Origin: Candidatus Brocadiia bacterium
Lineage (GTDB): Bacteria; Planctomycetota; PUPC01
Assembly: GCA_030605345.1 (NCBI GenBank)
Contig: JAUWIN010000004.1
Location: 1 to 54,216, forward strand
Direction of reading: 5' to 3'
Length of the DNA: 54,216 nucleotides
Positions 10,180 through 18,926 of this stretch are shown here, piece by piece. Under the pieces are notes generated by a model. That model made no database searches, had not been told where the DNA came from, and was given only the letters and a program-made list of their open reading frames with translations. The stretch's first letter is position 1. Every line of letters begins with the position of its first letter. A program made the translations under genes and the position numbers.

Positions 10180-11700
10180 ATGATCGAGATTGACGGTAGC
10201 TCGCTGACCATCCAAGCGGTGGTGAGCGTCAGCAAGGCCCGCGAGCGCGTCGCTCTGGCCGAGCGGGCGCTTCGGGCAATCCAGGAATCGCGTGACTTTG
10301 TCGAGAAGCTCTCCAAAGAGGGGCGCGCCGTCTATGGCGTTACCACTGGGGTAGGCGAACTCGCGCAGCGGGTGGTTTCCACGTCTGATCTTGAAAGACT
10401 TCAACTCAATCTTGTTCGCAGCCATGCGACGGGCGTGGGCGAGCCGCTCGACGAGGACATCGTCCGGGCGACCATGCTTCTCCGTGCCAACGCGCTGGCC
10501 AAGGGGTATTCGGGGGGGCGGCAAGAGCTGATTACCTTCCTGCTGGAGCTTCTCAACCGGGGGGTTTATCCCTACATCCCATCGCGGGGGTCCGTCGGTG
10601 CCAGCGGTGATTTGGTACCCCTGGCTCACCTTGCCCTGGTCATCGTGGGCGAGGGAGAGTGCCTGCGGGACGGCAAACGCCAGCCCTCCTCGGCCGCGCT
10701 CGAGGCGGTCGGCCTGGCGCCGATGACGTTGGCCTCCAAGGAGGGACTTGCCCTGACCAACGGGACCCAGGTAATGGCGGCCTCCGGTTGCCTTCTGGCA
10801 GCGCAGTCAAACGTGTTGGTCCGAAGCGCTCAAATCGCCGGCGCCATGAGTTTGGAGGCCCTGAGGGGCACAGACCAGGTGTTCGACGCCAGGATTCACC
10901 TCAGCCGGCCACACCCGGGTCAAATTCGTTGCGCCGCAAACATGCGTCGGCTGGTGGCGGACAGCGGCATCATCGCGTCACACAAGGAGTGCGATAAGGT
11001 TCAGGATGCATACACGCTGCGCTGCATCCCGCAGGTCTACGGTGCGGTTCTGGACACAATCTCTCACGTGGAAAAGGTGTTCTCGGTCGAGATTAACTCG
11101 GCCACGGACAACCCGCTCGTCTTCGCGGACGAGGGCGAAGTGCTCTCCTGCGGGAACTTCCATGGCGAGCCGCTGGCGTTCGCCGCGGACTTTCTGGGGA
11201 TCGCGCTGGCCGAAATCGCGAACATAGCCGAGCGCACCATCGACCGGCTGGTCAACCCACACCTCAGCGGCCTGCCGCCGTTCCTGGTGGCGAAGAGCGG
11301 CCTGAACACCGGCTTCATGATCTCGCAGTACACGGCGGCGGCGCTCGTGTCCGAAAACAAGGTGCTGGCGCATCCGGCCAGCGTTGACTCCATCCCCACG
11401 TCCGCGGGTCAGGAAGACCACGTCAGCATGGGCACGACCAGTGCGTGGCACGCGTGGATGATTCTGAAAAACGTAGAAAACGTCATCGCCATCGAACTCC
11501 TCTGCGCGGCACAGGCTATCGATTTCCATGAGCAAGCGGCGGGCGCGGGGCCCCGCGCGGCCCACGACCTGATTCGACAGCACGTGAAACATCTGGACGA
11601 TGACCGCGCCCTTTATCGCGATATCGAGACGGTTCGGGACCTCGTGGCGTCGGGCGTGGTCGTCCAGGCCGTGGAAGAGCAGATTGGCGCTCTGGAATGA
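10180..11700 (+). CDS. hutH: Histidine ammonia-lyase
   Basis: 506 residues, typical of HutH, which deaminates L-histidine to trans-urocanate. The cofactor-forming Ala-Ser-Gly triplet (MIO group) is at residues 141-143 in RGSVGASGDLVPLAHLA. VYGVTTGVGELA near residue 51 carries the conserved active-site Tyr, and NSATDNPLVF and the GTTSAWHAW segment are also family signatures. It is the first gene of a four-gene operon covering the whole route from histidine to glutamate; 70 bases separate it from hutU. No HutC-type repressor gene is in the window. Confidence 0.97.
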   Translation: MIEIDGSSLTIQAVVSVSKARERVALAERALRAIQESRDFVEKLSKEGRAVYGVTTGVGELAQRVVSTSDLERLQLNLVRSHATGVGEPLDEDIVRATMLLRANALAKGYSGGRQELITFLLELLNRGVYPYIPSRGSVGASGDLVPLAHLALVIVGEGECLRDGKRQPSSAALEAVGLAPMTLASKEGLALTNGTQVMAASGCLLAAQSNVLVRSAQIAGAMSLEALRGTDQVFDARIHLSRPHPGQIRCAANMRRLVADSGIIASHKECDKVQDAYTLRCIPQVYGAVLDTISHVEKVFSVEINSATDNPLVFADEGEVLSCGNFHGEPLAFAADFLGIALAEIANIAERTIDRLVNPHLSGLPPFLVAKSGLNTGFMISQYTAAALVSENKVLAHPASVDSIPTSAGQEDHVSMGTTSAWHAWMILKNVENVIAIELLCAAQAIDFHEQAAGAGPRAAHDLIRQHVKHLDDDRALYRDIETVRDLVASGVVVQAVEEQIGALE

Positions 11701-11770
11701 AAGGACTTACGGGCGAAACGGGTCGGGATTAGTCGTAGTGGCGCCCAACATTTGATTAGCGAGGTCTTCT

Positions 11771-13468
11771 ATGCCGGGACGGCCGATGTACATGGAGCAA
11801 AAGCCCTCCGGGCCCATTCGAGCAGCGCGCGGTGCCCTGTTGCGCTGCAAGACCTGGGAGGCCGCGGCGGCTCTCCGGATGCTGGAGAACAATCTCGATC
11901 CGGAGGTGGCGCTCTTGCCGGATCAACTCATCGTCTACGGCGGCTCCGGCCGGGCCTGTCGGAACTGGCGAGAATATCACCGCATCGTAGCGGCGCTGAA
12001 GGAACTGGAGGAAGACCAGACCCTGCTGGTGCAGTCGGGAAAGGCCGTCGGTGTGCTCCAGACCTACCCGCACAGTCCATCCGTCCTCATCGCAAACAGC
12101 AACATCGTGCCCGCCTGGTCAACCCAGGAAAACTTCGACCGATACGATGCCATCGGCCTGACGATGTACGGCCAGATGACCGCGGGCAGTTGGATCTACA
12201 TCGCCACGCAGGGCAGCCTTCAGGGCACCTTTCAGACACTTGCCACGCTGGCGGAACAGCATTTCGGCGGGACGCTCGAAGGAAAGTTCGTCTTGACCGG
12301 CGGACTGGGTGCGATGAGCGGCGCGCAGCCGCTGGCGGTGACGATGAACGACGGCGTGCTCCTCGCGGTGGAGGTAGATGGCGAGCGCATCGCTCGACGG
12401 GTGAAGGAAGGCTACTGCAACCGGATGACGGCCGACCTGGACGAGGCGTTGGGCTGGGTGACAGAAGCCGTCCGGGCAAAAGCGCCGCTGTCGGTTGGGC
12501 TGGTCGGCAACTGTGCCTCGGTTTGCCCCGAGTTGGTGCGTCGAGGCGTGACGCCCGACGTGGTCACTGATCAGACCTCTGCCCACGACCTCATGGATTA
12601 CGTCCCCACCGGCGACCTGGCGGGCGTGCGCCGGCTTCGTTCGGCCGATCCGGAGGAATATCGGAAACGCTCGTTGGAGTCCATTGTCCGCCATACCGAG
12701 GCGATTCTGGAGATGCTGGAACGCGGCGCCATTGTGTTCGACTACGGGAACAATCTGCGCGGTCAGGCGGAGAAAGGCGGGCTGACCGTTCGCAATGAGG
12801 ACGGGGATTTTCTGTATCCCGGCTTTGTGCCTGCGTTCATTCGCCCGCTCTTTTGCGAAGGGCGGGGGCCCTTCCGATGGGCGGCGCTTTCGGGAGAGAT
12901 ATCAGACATCCAGAAAATCGACGAGGTAGTCCTGAAGCTTTTTCCGGACGACGACATCCTCCGCCGGTGGATTCATCTTGCTCAGAAACAGGTCCCGCAG
13001 CTTGGGCTTCCGGCGCGCATCTGCTGGCTCGGTCTGGGCGAGCGGGCGAAGCTCGGGGTCCGGATCAACGAGATGGTCGCACGGGGCGAGCTCGCCGGGC
13101 CAGTCGTCATCGGTCGAGACCACCTCGACTGTGGCTCAGTGGCCTCACCCAACCGCGAAACGGAGGGCATGAACGACGGGAGTGACGCCATCGCCGACTG
13201 GCCGCTCCTGAACGCGCTGGCCAACGCGGTCTGCGGCGCAGATTGGGTCTCTATCCACAATGGCGGCGGCGTTGGTATCGGCAATTCGACGCACGCCGGC
13301 CAAGTGATTGTCGCCACCGGAAAGAAGGAAAAACGCATTCGGCTGGAACGGGTCCTGACCGCCGATCCGATGACGGGGATCTTTCGCCACGCCGACGCCG
13401 GATACGAGGAAGCTATCGACTTTGCGAAGGCCAGACAGGTCAATATCCCCGGCCTGAAAGAAAATTAG
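11771..13468 (+). CDS. hutU: Urocanate hydratase
   Basis: 565 residues, the standard length of urocanase, which adds water to urocanate to give imidazolone propionate using tightly bound NAD+. Recognisable blocks include [37 protein letters not shown] (NAD+-binding glycine-rich loop), TDQTSAHD near the middle, [10 protein letters not shown] and the C-terminal [14 protein letters not shown]. The start codon at 11771 places the protein's conserved [16 protein letters not shown] segment near the N-terminus. It sits between hutH and ftcD and is separated from ftcD by 13 bases. Confidence 0.97.
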   Translation: MPGRPMYMEQKPSGPIRAARGALLRCKTWEAAAALRMLENNLDPEVALLPDQLIVYGGSGRACRNWREYHRIVAALKELEEDQTLLVQSGKAVGVLQTYPHSPSVLIANSNIVPAWSTQENFDRYDAIGLTMYGQMTAGSWIYIATQGSLQGTFQTLATLAEQHFGGTLEGKFVLTGGLGAMSGAQPLAVTMNDGVLLAVEVDGERIARRVKEGYCNRMTADLDEALGWVTEAVRAKAPLSVGLVGNCASVCPELVRRGVTPDVVTDQTSAHDLMDYVPTGDLAGVRRLRSADPEEYRKRSLESIVRHTEAILEMLERGAIVFDYGNNLRGQAEKGGLTVRNEDGDFLYPGFVPAFIRPLFCEGRGPFRWAALSGEISDIQKIDEVVLKLFPDDDILRRWIHLAQKQVPQLGLPARICWLGLGERAKLGVRINEMVARGELAGPVVIGRDHLDCGSVASPNRETEGMNDGSDAIADWPLLNALANAVCGADWVSIHNGGGVGIGNSTHAGQVIVATGKKEKRIRLERVLTADPMTGIFRHADAGYEEAIDFAKARQVNIPGLKEN

Positions 13469-13481
13469 ACGGAAATGCTCA

Positions 13482-14534
13482 ATGCAGAAAACTGTCGCCT
13501 GCGTGCCCAACTTCAGCGAAGGTTCCGACGAGAAGATAATCCGCCGGATTGCCGATGAGATTAGAGCGACGAAAGGGGTGCAGCTCCTGGACGTCGATCC
13601 GGGCAAGGATACAAACCGAACGGTGATCACTTTCGCCGGTGAGCCCGAGGCCGCCCGGACCGCAGCCTTCAGGGCCATTCGGACGGCTGCTGAACTGATC
13701 GACATGAGCAGCCATCACGGCACCCACCCGCGGGTGGGGGCGACGGACGTCTGTCCGTTTATCCCTGTGGCTGAAGTGTCGGTCGAGGAATGTATCAGTC
13801 TCGCCAAAGTCCTGGCCCGGCAGGTGGGACGGGAGCTCCGCATTCCTGTGTATTTATACGGCTATGCTGCGGCGAGGCCAGAACGCGAAAAACTTCCAGA
13901 CATCAGGAAGGGCGAATACGAAGCTCTGCCGGAAAAACTGAAGTCCCCGGACTTCAAGCCCGACTTCGGCCCACAGGAGTTCAACGCTCGCTCCGGAGCG
14001 ACTGTCATCGGGGTGCGGGATTTCATGCTCGCCTACAACATCAACCTGAACACGAAGGACGTGGCTCCGGCCCGCGAGATAGCGAGGAATATCCGAGAAA
14101 CCGGACGGCCTGCCCGCGCCGAAAACGGGCACATCATCAGAAGAAAAGACGGTACGCCGGTCAGGGTGCCCGGCAAACTAAAATACTGCCAGGCCATTGG
14201 ATGGTATGTAGTGAAGTATGACCGCGCTCAGGTATCAACGAATCTTCACAATTACAAGGTCACCGGCCTGCACACGGCATTTGAAACCGTCCGCCAGGAG
14301 GCAGCTACACGCGGAGTGGAAGTGACCGGCAGCGAACTCATTGGCCTCGCGCCCAAACAGGCAATACTGGATGCCGGCAAGTTCTATCTGACACAACGTG
14401 GGCGCGACATCAATGTTGCCGAGCAGACTATAATTGATACAGCGGTTCGCTCCCTCGGGCTAAATGATGTGGTCCCCTTCAACCCGGCGGAAAAAATTAT
14501 CGAATACCGAATCAGCCACCAGGTTGAGCAATGA
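13482..14534 (+). CDS. ftcD: Glutamate formimidoyltransferase
   Basis: 350 residues, corresponding to the formiminotransferase part (N and C subdomains) without the cyclodeaminase domain present in the animal bifunctional enzyme. The protein opens with TVACVPNFSEGSD, and SSHHGTHPRVGATDVCPF holds the catalytic His region; the C subdomain includes LKYCQAIGWYV. It transfers the formimino group of N-formiminoglutamate to tetrahydrofolate, leaving glutamate. This choice of FtcD, in place of HutG or HutF, says that the operon uses the folate-dependent branch of histidine degradation. Its stop overlaps the hutI start (ATGA). Confidence 0.95.
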   Translation: MQKTVACVPNFSEGSDEKIIRRIADEIRATKGVQLLDVDPGKDTNRTVITFAGEPEAARTAAFRAIRTAAELIDMSSHHGTHPRVGATDVCPFIPVAEVSVEECISLAKVLARQVGRELRIPVYLYGYAAARPEREKLPDIRKGEYEALPEKLKSPDFKPDFGPQEFNARSGATVIGVRDFMLAYNINLNTKDVAPAREIARNIRETGRPARAENGHIIRRKDGTPVRVPGKLKYCQAIGWYVVKYDRAQVSTNLHNYKVTGLHTAFETVRQEAATRGVEVTGSELIGLAPKQAILDAGKFYLTQRGRDINVAEQTIIDTAVRSLGLNDVVPFNPAEKIIEYRISHQVEQ

Positions 14535-15796
14535 AACCGGAACGGACGAAAGATCCAGCCGACCTGCTCGTGTTTAACGCTTCGAAGGTGTTGACCCTGG
14601 CAGGCCCCGACCGGCCTCGCTCGGGCGAGGAAATGCAGGACCTGGGCGCAATCCCGGGCGGGGCTGTCGCGATGCGCGGCGGCCGCATCCTGGAGACAGG
14701 CGCCTCGGCACAGCTGCGCGACCACTACGCGGATGCCAAGCGGCTCGATGCGGCAGGCGGCCTCGTCATGCCGGGGTTTGTCGATTGCCACACACATCTG
14801 GTTTACGCCGGGTCACGGGAAAATGAACTGGCCCAGCGCCTGGCCGGGGCGAGTTACCTTGACATCCTGGCAGCGGGCGGCGGTATTCACAGCACCGTCC
14901 ACGCCACCCGCGCGGCGAGCTATGAAGAACTCACCCAGCTTGCATTGAAGCGGATGAACCAGATGCTTCAACACGGGACAACCACCGTGGAGATCAAAAG
15001 CGGCTACGGGCTCGACCTTGAGACCGAGAAAAAGATTCTTGAAGTCGCCGCCGCCGCGGGTCGCCGGCACCCTCTTGACGTGGTTCCCACGTTTCTGGGC
15101 GCTCATGCCGTGCCCCGAGGGACAAATCGCGCAAGATATGTGAACTGGTTGATAAAGGAAGCGCTGCCCGCGCTGCGAGGTCTGAGCGAGTTTTGCGACG
15201 TCTTCTGCGAAAAAGAAGCCTTTACCGCGAAGGAGACCGGCCGGATTCTCAGGGCGGCCAAGCGCCACGGATACGGCCTCAAGGTCCACGCCGGCCAGTT
15301 CAGCGACCTCGGCGCCGCTGGGGTGGCCGCCGGGCTTGGTGCCGTTTCTGCGGAACACCTGGAGAACGTTTCCGAGGCCCAACTCAAACAGATGCGCAAC
15401 AGCGGCACTGTGGCCGTGCTGCTGCCGGGCGTCCCGTTCTTCCTGCTTTCCGAGCGTTATGCTGACGCGCGGCGGATGATCCGCCTCGGCGTGCCCGTCG
15501 CGCTGGGGACTGATTTCAATCCGGGTTCCTGCCCCTCATTCTCGATGCAAATGGGGGTCGCGCTTGCCTGCCTGAAAATGATGATGACGGTGGAGGAAGC
15601 CATCACCGCATCGACCATCAATGCGGCCTGGGCTATCCGTCGGGCCGACTGGCTGGGGTCGCTGGAACCGGGCAAACAGGGGGATTTGATTGTGCTGGAT
15701 GTGCAGGATATTTCGTCGCTGCCCTGCCACTTCGGCACGAACCTTGTGCGGTCCGTCGTCAAAGCGGGGCAGATTGTCCTCCCACCTCGCCACTGA
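14531..15796 (+). CDS. hutI: Imidazolonepropionase
   Basis: 421 residues of the amidohydrolase fold. FVDCHTHLVYAGSRENE carries the metal-binding His-x-His at about 87-89; LKVHAGQFSDLGAAG and GTDFNPGSCPSF provide further metal and catalytic residues (His and Asp). The enzyme opens the imidazolone ring to N-formiminoglutamate, the substrate of the overlapping upstream ftcD product. Gene order hutH-hutU-ftcD-hutI with tight or overlapping junctions supports one transcript. It is the last gene of the operon; no clear terminator hairpin follows within the 130-base gap. Confidence 0.96.
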   Translation: MKPERTKDPADLLVFNASKVLTLAGPDRPRSGEEMQDLGAIPGGAVAMRGGRILETGASAQLRDHYADAKRLDAAGGLVMPGFVDCHTHLVYAGSRENELAQRLAGASYLDILAAGGGIHSTVHATRAASYEELTQLALKRMNQMLQHGTTTVEIKSGYGLDLETEKKILEVAAAAGRRHPLDVVPTFLGAHAVPRGTNRARYVNWLIKEALPALRGLSEFCDVFCEKEAFTAKETGRILRAAKRHGYGLKVHAGQFSDLGAAGVAAGLGAVSAEHLENVSEAQLKQMRNSGTVAVLLPGVPFFLLSERYADARRMIRLGVPVALGTDFNPGSCPSFSMQMGVALACLKMMMTVEEAITASTINAAWAIRRADWLGSLEPGKQGDLIVLDVQDISSLPCHFGTNLVRSVVKAGQIVLPPRH

Positions 15797-15927
15797 GGCG
15801 GCTTCATCAACACTTGACATTGGCGCTGCCGGACATAAAATCAGCACGCTCAGATGGACGTTGTTGCGGCCGGTGTCCGGTCACAGCTTCTAATAAGTTT
15901 TGGCAAACTCACAGAAGGAGGTCGAAG

Positions 15928-16671
15928 GTGGCAAAGGACAAGCTCGGATACGATGACACACCGATCATTCCCGGTCAGAACTTTAAGGTGCACGACAGCA
16001 AGCGGCCCCAGGCGCGCGTGATCACGCCCGGCACCGCAAGCACTGAGGAACAGGCCGGTGAGCCCCCGTCGGATGCCGTCGTGCTGTTCGATGGCACGGA
16101 CCTGTCGAGCTGGACGGGGCGGGACGACAAGGCGCAGTGGAAGGTCGAGAACGACTACATGGAGGTCAATCCCGGCACCGGCGACATTCAGACCAAGAAA
16201 AAGTTCGGCGATTGCCAGCTGCACGTGGAATGGCAGTCTCCCCACGAAGTCTCCGGAGACAGCCAAGGACGCGGAAACAGTGGCGTTTTTCTCATGGGGC
16301 GCTACGAGATACAGGTGCTGGACTGCTACGACAACCCCACCTATGCCGACGGTGCCACAGCTGGCATCTACGGCCAGTGGCCACCCCTGGTGAACGCCTG
16401 CCGCAGGCCCGGACAGTGGCAGACCTACGACATAGTCTGGAAAGTCCCAAGGTTCCGGGGAAAGAAGGTGCTCTGTCCGGCGCGTCTCACGCTGATTCAC
16501 AACGGCGTTGTTGTGCACCACGACAAGGAACTCATCGGCCCCACCACACACCGCCAAGTCCTCCCCTACGAGGCGCATCCAGAGGAGGGGCCACTCTCCC
16601 TGCAGGACCACGGCGACCTGGTGCGCTACCGCAACATCTGGTACCGTTCTCTGCGCGATTACGACGAGTAG
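15928..16671 (+). CDS. DUF1080 (3-keto-disaccharide hydrolase-like) protein
   Basis: 247 residues from the GTG at 15928, preceded by AAGGAGG at 15915-15921. The body matches DUF1080: VVLFDGTDLSSWTG at about 45, then GNSGVFLMGRYEIQVLDC, a GIYGQWPP segment, and the C-terminal RYRNIWYRSL. DUF1080 has a concanavalin-like lectin/glucanase fold and is very common in Planctomycetota, where members act on sugars. No signal peptide is visible with this start, which is unusual, since many family members are secreted. A longer frame to 15814 adds residues that do not look like a signal either. Confidence 0.88.
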   Translation: MAKDKLGYDDTPIIPGQNFKVHDSKRPQARVITPGTASTEEQAGEPPSDAVVLFDGTDLSSWTGRDDKAQWKVENDYMEVNPGTGDIQTKKKFGDCQLHVEWQSPHEVSGDSQGRGNSGVFLMGRYEIQVLDCYDNPTYADGATAGIYGQWPPLVNACRRPGQWQTYDIVWKVPRFRGKKVLCPARLTLIHNGVVVHHDKELIGPTTHRQVLPYEAHPEEGPLSLQDHGDLVRYRNIWYRSLRDYDE

Positions 16672-16719
16672 CCTGAGCGGTCTCAGCGGTCCGGACGCCT
16701 CGACGAATGAGCGGAAAGG

Positions 16720-16753
16720 AAATGGGTTCCCGGGTCAGCCCGGGAACCCATTT
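16720..16753. terminator. Strong hairpin between convergent genes
   Basis: AAATGGGTTCCCGGG and CCCGGGAACCCATTT form a perfect 15-bp stem around TCAG. It lies between the ends of the plus-strand DUF1080 gene and the minus-strand sigma/anti-sigma operon, the expected place for a bidirectional terminator. The T run on either side is short, so termination is inferred from position and stem strength. Confidence 0.65.
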
Positions 16754-16775
16754 GAGACGTCCGACTTTCGCAGTC

Positions 16776-17367
16776 TTACTTAGCTTCTTCGGCTTCGTGG
16801 TCTTGCGGTGTTTCGCCTTGCCGTTTAAGCTTGTTCTTCATTCGGCGGCGACTGCCTCTCTCACGCATTTTCTGCGCTATATGGATTCTCTCACGCATTT
16901 TCTGCGCTAAATGTTTGGCGGCCTCATCCTTGTGGGCCTCCAACATCTCCGCCAACTGCTTGTGAAACCGGCTCTGTTCCTCGATCATCTTGATGGCGTG
17001 TGCCTCGATTTTCTTGCCGGTTTCCTCTCTGAGCGCCTCACGATCAACCCCTTCTTCCTGTTCTTTCTCCTGTTCGATAAGATTCCTGATGTCTTCCCCT
17101 ATTGCCTTGCGCAGATCCCCTATGTTCTGTTTATGCTTTTCCCGGGCTGCCTGCACATCTTCGAGCTGTGCAAACCAATGCAGCTCCTTGGATGGTGCGA
17201 ACATATTCGGTCGCTTCAGAGTTCTGCCGCTGGGGCCGGGACGCTGTCCGCGCACAGCCTTGTGCCCTGGTTCAGCGCGAGGAGCAGATTCCTCCGCTTT
17301 TTGCCGGCAGCATGCTGACAACTACAAAAACCGCCAGTCCGATGGTTACGAGACGTGCTGTTTTCAT
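16776..17367 (-). CDS. Secreted coiled-coil protein of the sigma-factor operon, frameshifted
   Basis: From the ATG at 17367, after AAAGGAAGG, the frame begins MKTARLVTIGLAVFVVV, a signal peptide, but it stops after 31 codons. The adjacent frame, open to 16776, encodes a charged helical body (DREALREETGKKIEAHAIK, then Glu-, Lys- and Arg-rich). Removing one A from the five-A run (TTTTT on the plus strand at 17298-17302) joins the signal peptide to AKAEESAPRAEP, giving a sensible secreted protein of about 196 residues. The cause could be a sequencing error, a real frameshift or slippage. Third in the operon after sigma and anti-sigma genes, it may be a periplasmic sensor (Spy/CpxP- or CnrX-like in size and character); that role is inferred. 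Confidence 0.55.
16857..16908 (-). repeat. 22-base direct repeat inside the coiled-coil gene
   Basis: The 22 bases at 16857-16878 recur exactly at 16887-16908, a 30-base period. On the minus strand each unit encodes AQKMRER, so the protein carries this heptad-like segment twice near its basic C-terminus. It looks like a recent in-frame tandem duplication. Confidence 0.75.
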
Positions 17368-17391
17368 GGTTTTTTCCTTCCTTTCTTGGGG

Positions 17392-17946
17392 TTACACTAA
17401 AAACCTTATCGACGACACATCCGAACGCACTTCACCTAAATCCTCGCTGACGGATTCATGCCCGTACACCTCCTCAATATATTCCAGTGATTGAAGGTCC
17501 TGGCAAAACGCATCGACGATATCGAACAGATCGGCTTTGAGTGTGCCCGCCTCTGTTTCCGTGTAATTGTTGCCGGAAGCCGGAACGGCCACGTCCGAAT
17601 CGCGTTGGTGAAGAAAATAACACACCGGCAGCACAGCCAGAAAGATACAGGCCGCGCCTGCCAGGACTGCTCTGCGAATGAGCTGCCGCCGGGGCGCAGG
17701 TCGGCGGACGCTGTTGACCATCCGTTGACGTATTTGCGTGCGCCGCGGGATATTGTGCTCTCGTGTCTGCTCGAATGTGTGGAGAACCGCCTCCATCTGT
17801 ATCTTCGCCGTGCGACACGATTCGCACTCCTGCAGATGCTTCTGCAGAGAGGCCGCCTGCTCTTGGGATGCCTCACCGCTGCGCGTGAGCAGCAAAATAT
17901 CCCGTGCCTGTTCGCAGGTGATTTCACGACAGGTATGCTCATTCAC
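17392..17946 (-). CDS. Anti-sigma factor with zinc-binding domain
   Basis: 184 residues. The N-terminus carries a zinc anti-sigma pattern, His37-x3-Cys41-x2-Cys44 with Cys11 as a possible further ligand, in HLQECESCRTA. A single membrane segment at about 90-112 (AVLAGAACIFLAVLPVCYF) follows, then an extracytoplasmic tail of about 70 acidic residues. This is the layout of a membrane anti-sigma factor that holds an ECF sigma factor at the inner face. The start overlaps the sigma gene's end (ATGA), so the pair is co-translated. The next gene, 25 bases downstream, encodes the frameshifted secreted protein that could act on the tail. Confidence 0.85.
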   Translation of the reverse strand: MNEHTCREITCEQARDILLLTRSGEASQEQAASLQKHLQECESCRTAKIQMEAVLHTFEQTREHNIPRRTQIRQRMVNSVRRPAPRRQLIRRAVLAGAACIFLAVLPVCYFLHQRDSDVAVPASGNNYTETEAGTLKADLFDIVDAFCQDLQSLEYIEEVYGHESVSEDLGEVRSDVSSIRFLV

Positions 17947-18485
17947 AGTTGCTGCCCTTTCAGTTCCTTCCGCAGGTTCTCGGTTGCGCGTCGCATATAC
18001 GAGAGTGCCGTGCCGAGCGGTATATCCATAATTTCAGCAACTTCTCTAAATTTCAGTTGTGCTTCCTCCCGGAGCAGAAAAACGCTCCGTTGCGTCTCCG
18101 GCAATTTGCTCAAGGCTTGGTCGATTTTTTCTTTTGTCTCCTGCGTGTGCTGTTGTGCTTCGGGCAGAACGGATTTCCGCTCTGCCTCGCGATGCCTCCA
18201 GTATTTGCGGAATCGTTTTCGTAAATATGTTTTCTTCCTTAGCCTGTCGAGCGCAACATTCCGGGCGACCGTGAGAAGCCATTGCAGGAGGCGTTCCTGT
18301 TCCCGATATGCTTTGAGCCTGTTGGCGGCTCGAATAAACGTTTCCTGCAACACGTCCTCGGCATCAGTCGTCCCCACCAGCCGGGACAGGTACCGATAAA
18401 CTGGCAGGCTGTACCGATCATAAATAACACCCAAGGCCTCCAGATCACCGGCCAGAAACCTACTTACCAGTTGCGAATCGTGCAC
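17943..18485 (-). CDS. ECF-type RNA polymerase sigma factor
   Basis: 180 residues. Region 2 is recognisable in the N-terminal half: FLAGDLEALGVIYDRYSLPV, then TTDAEDVLQETFIRAANRL with the DAED/LQETF signature and LLQWLLTVARNVALDRLRK. A basic linker (RKRFRKYWRHREAERK) precedes region 4, KLPETQRSVFLLREEAQLKF and the helix-turn-helix EVAEIMDIPLGTALSYMRRA. It is a sigma-70 family ECF factor that would direct transcription when its membrane anti-sigma partner releases it. The start is a GTG (minus strand, 18485) with only a weak upstream purine stretch. Confidence 0.92.
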   Translation of the reverse strand: MHDSQLVSRFLAGDLEALGVIYDRYSLPVYRYLSRLVGTTDAEDVLQETFIRAANRLKAYREQERLLQWLLTVARNVALDRLRKKTYLRKRFRKYWRHREAERKSVLPEAQQHTQETKEKIDQALSKLPETQRSVFLLREEAQLKFREVAEIMDIPLGTALSYMRRATENLRKELKGQQL

Positions 18486-18817
18486 GGTGCTTTCTCAACT
18501 TCATTATGCATAACGTGGGCCGGGACCAGTTTATTGCGCTGATTTGGAGTGGATTTTTGCGGGTACCAGAGCATCGAGACCAGGGGAGTCTGCCTTTCCC
18601 TGTCAATTCCTAACAGATAAACAACCCGTCGTGAGCCTCCCGTCGAGAGCCTCCCTTCGGGTCTGAGCCTCTGGGTCGAAGACTGGGTCGAATGACAATT
18701 GGCAAGGTTCACACTCAAGGGTAGAGCCGCCATCTTCTCCTGGCAAGTTCCAACTACCAGTCGCACGGCTTCCGATGTCAGGATGGTCCGCGTCATCGGG
18801 GCTGCTCCACGTGGTTC
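18486..18817. other. Intergenic region upstream of the sigma operon
   Basis: About 330 bases between the sigma gene and the small membrane ORF, both minus-strand. Short frames here show no recognisable protein. An imperfect repeat of a CCTCCCG/CCTCCCTTCGGGTCTGAGCC type lies around 18636-18672. The sigma operon promoter is presumably here, but I could not identify it with confidence. Confidence 0.4.
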
Positions 18818-18925
18818 TCATTTGCTGCGGCGGTTCATCGAGAGCACCCAGGCGAACCCCATCAAAACGAATATCCCCCAAAAACTGATGCGGTTGCAGC
18901 GATACTGGCTTCGCAGGCCTGCCAT
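18818..18925 (-). CDS. Possible small single-pass membrane protein
   Basis: A 35-codon frame starts with ATG one base after the stop of the large gene upstream. It reads MAGLRSQYRCNRI, then the hydrophobic SFWGIFVLMGFAWVL, then SMNRRSK, that is, one membrane helix with a basic tail. The immediate coupling to the preceding stop and the sensible topology support it; the small size and lack of a recognised family limit confidence. Confidence 0.35.
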   Translation of the reverse strand: MAGLRSQYRCNRISFWGIFVLMGFAWVLSMNRRSK

Positions 18926-18926
18926 G

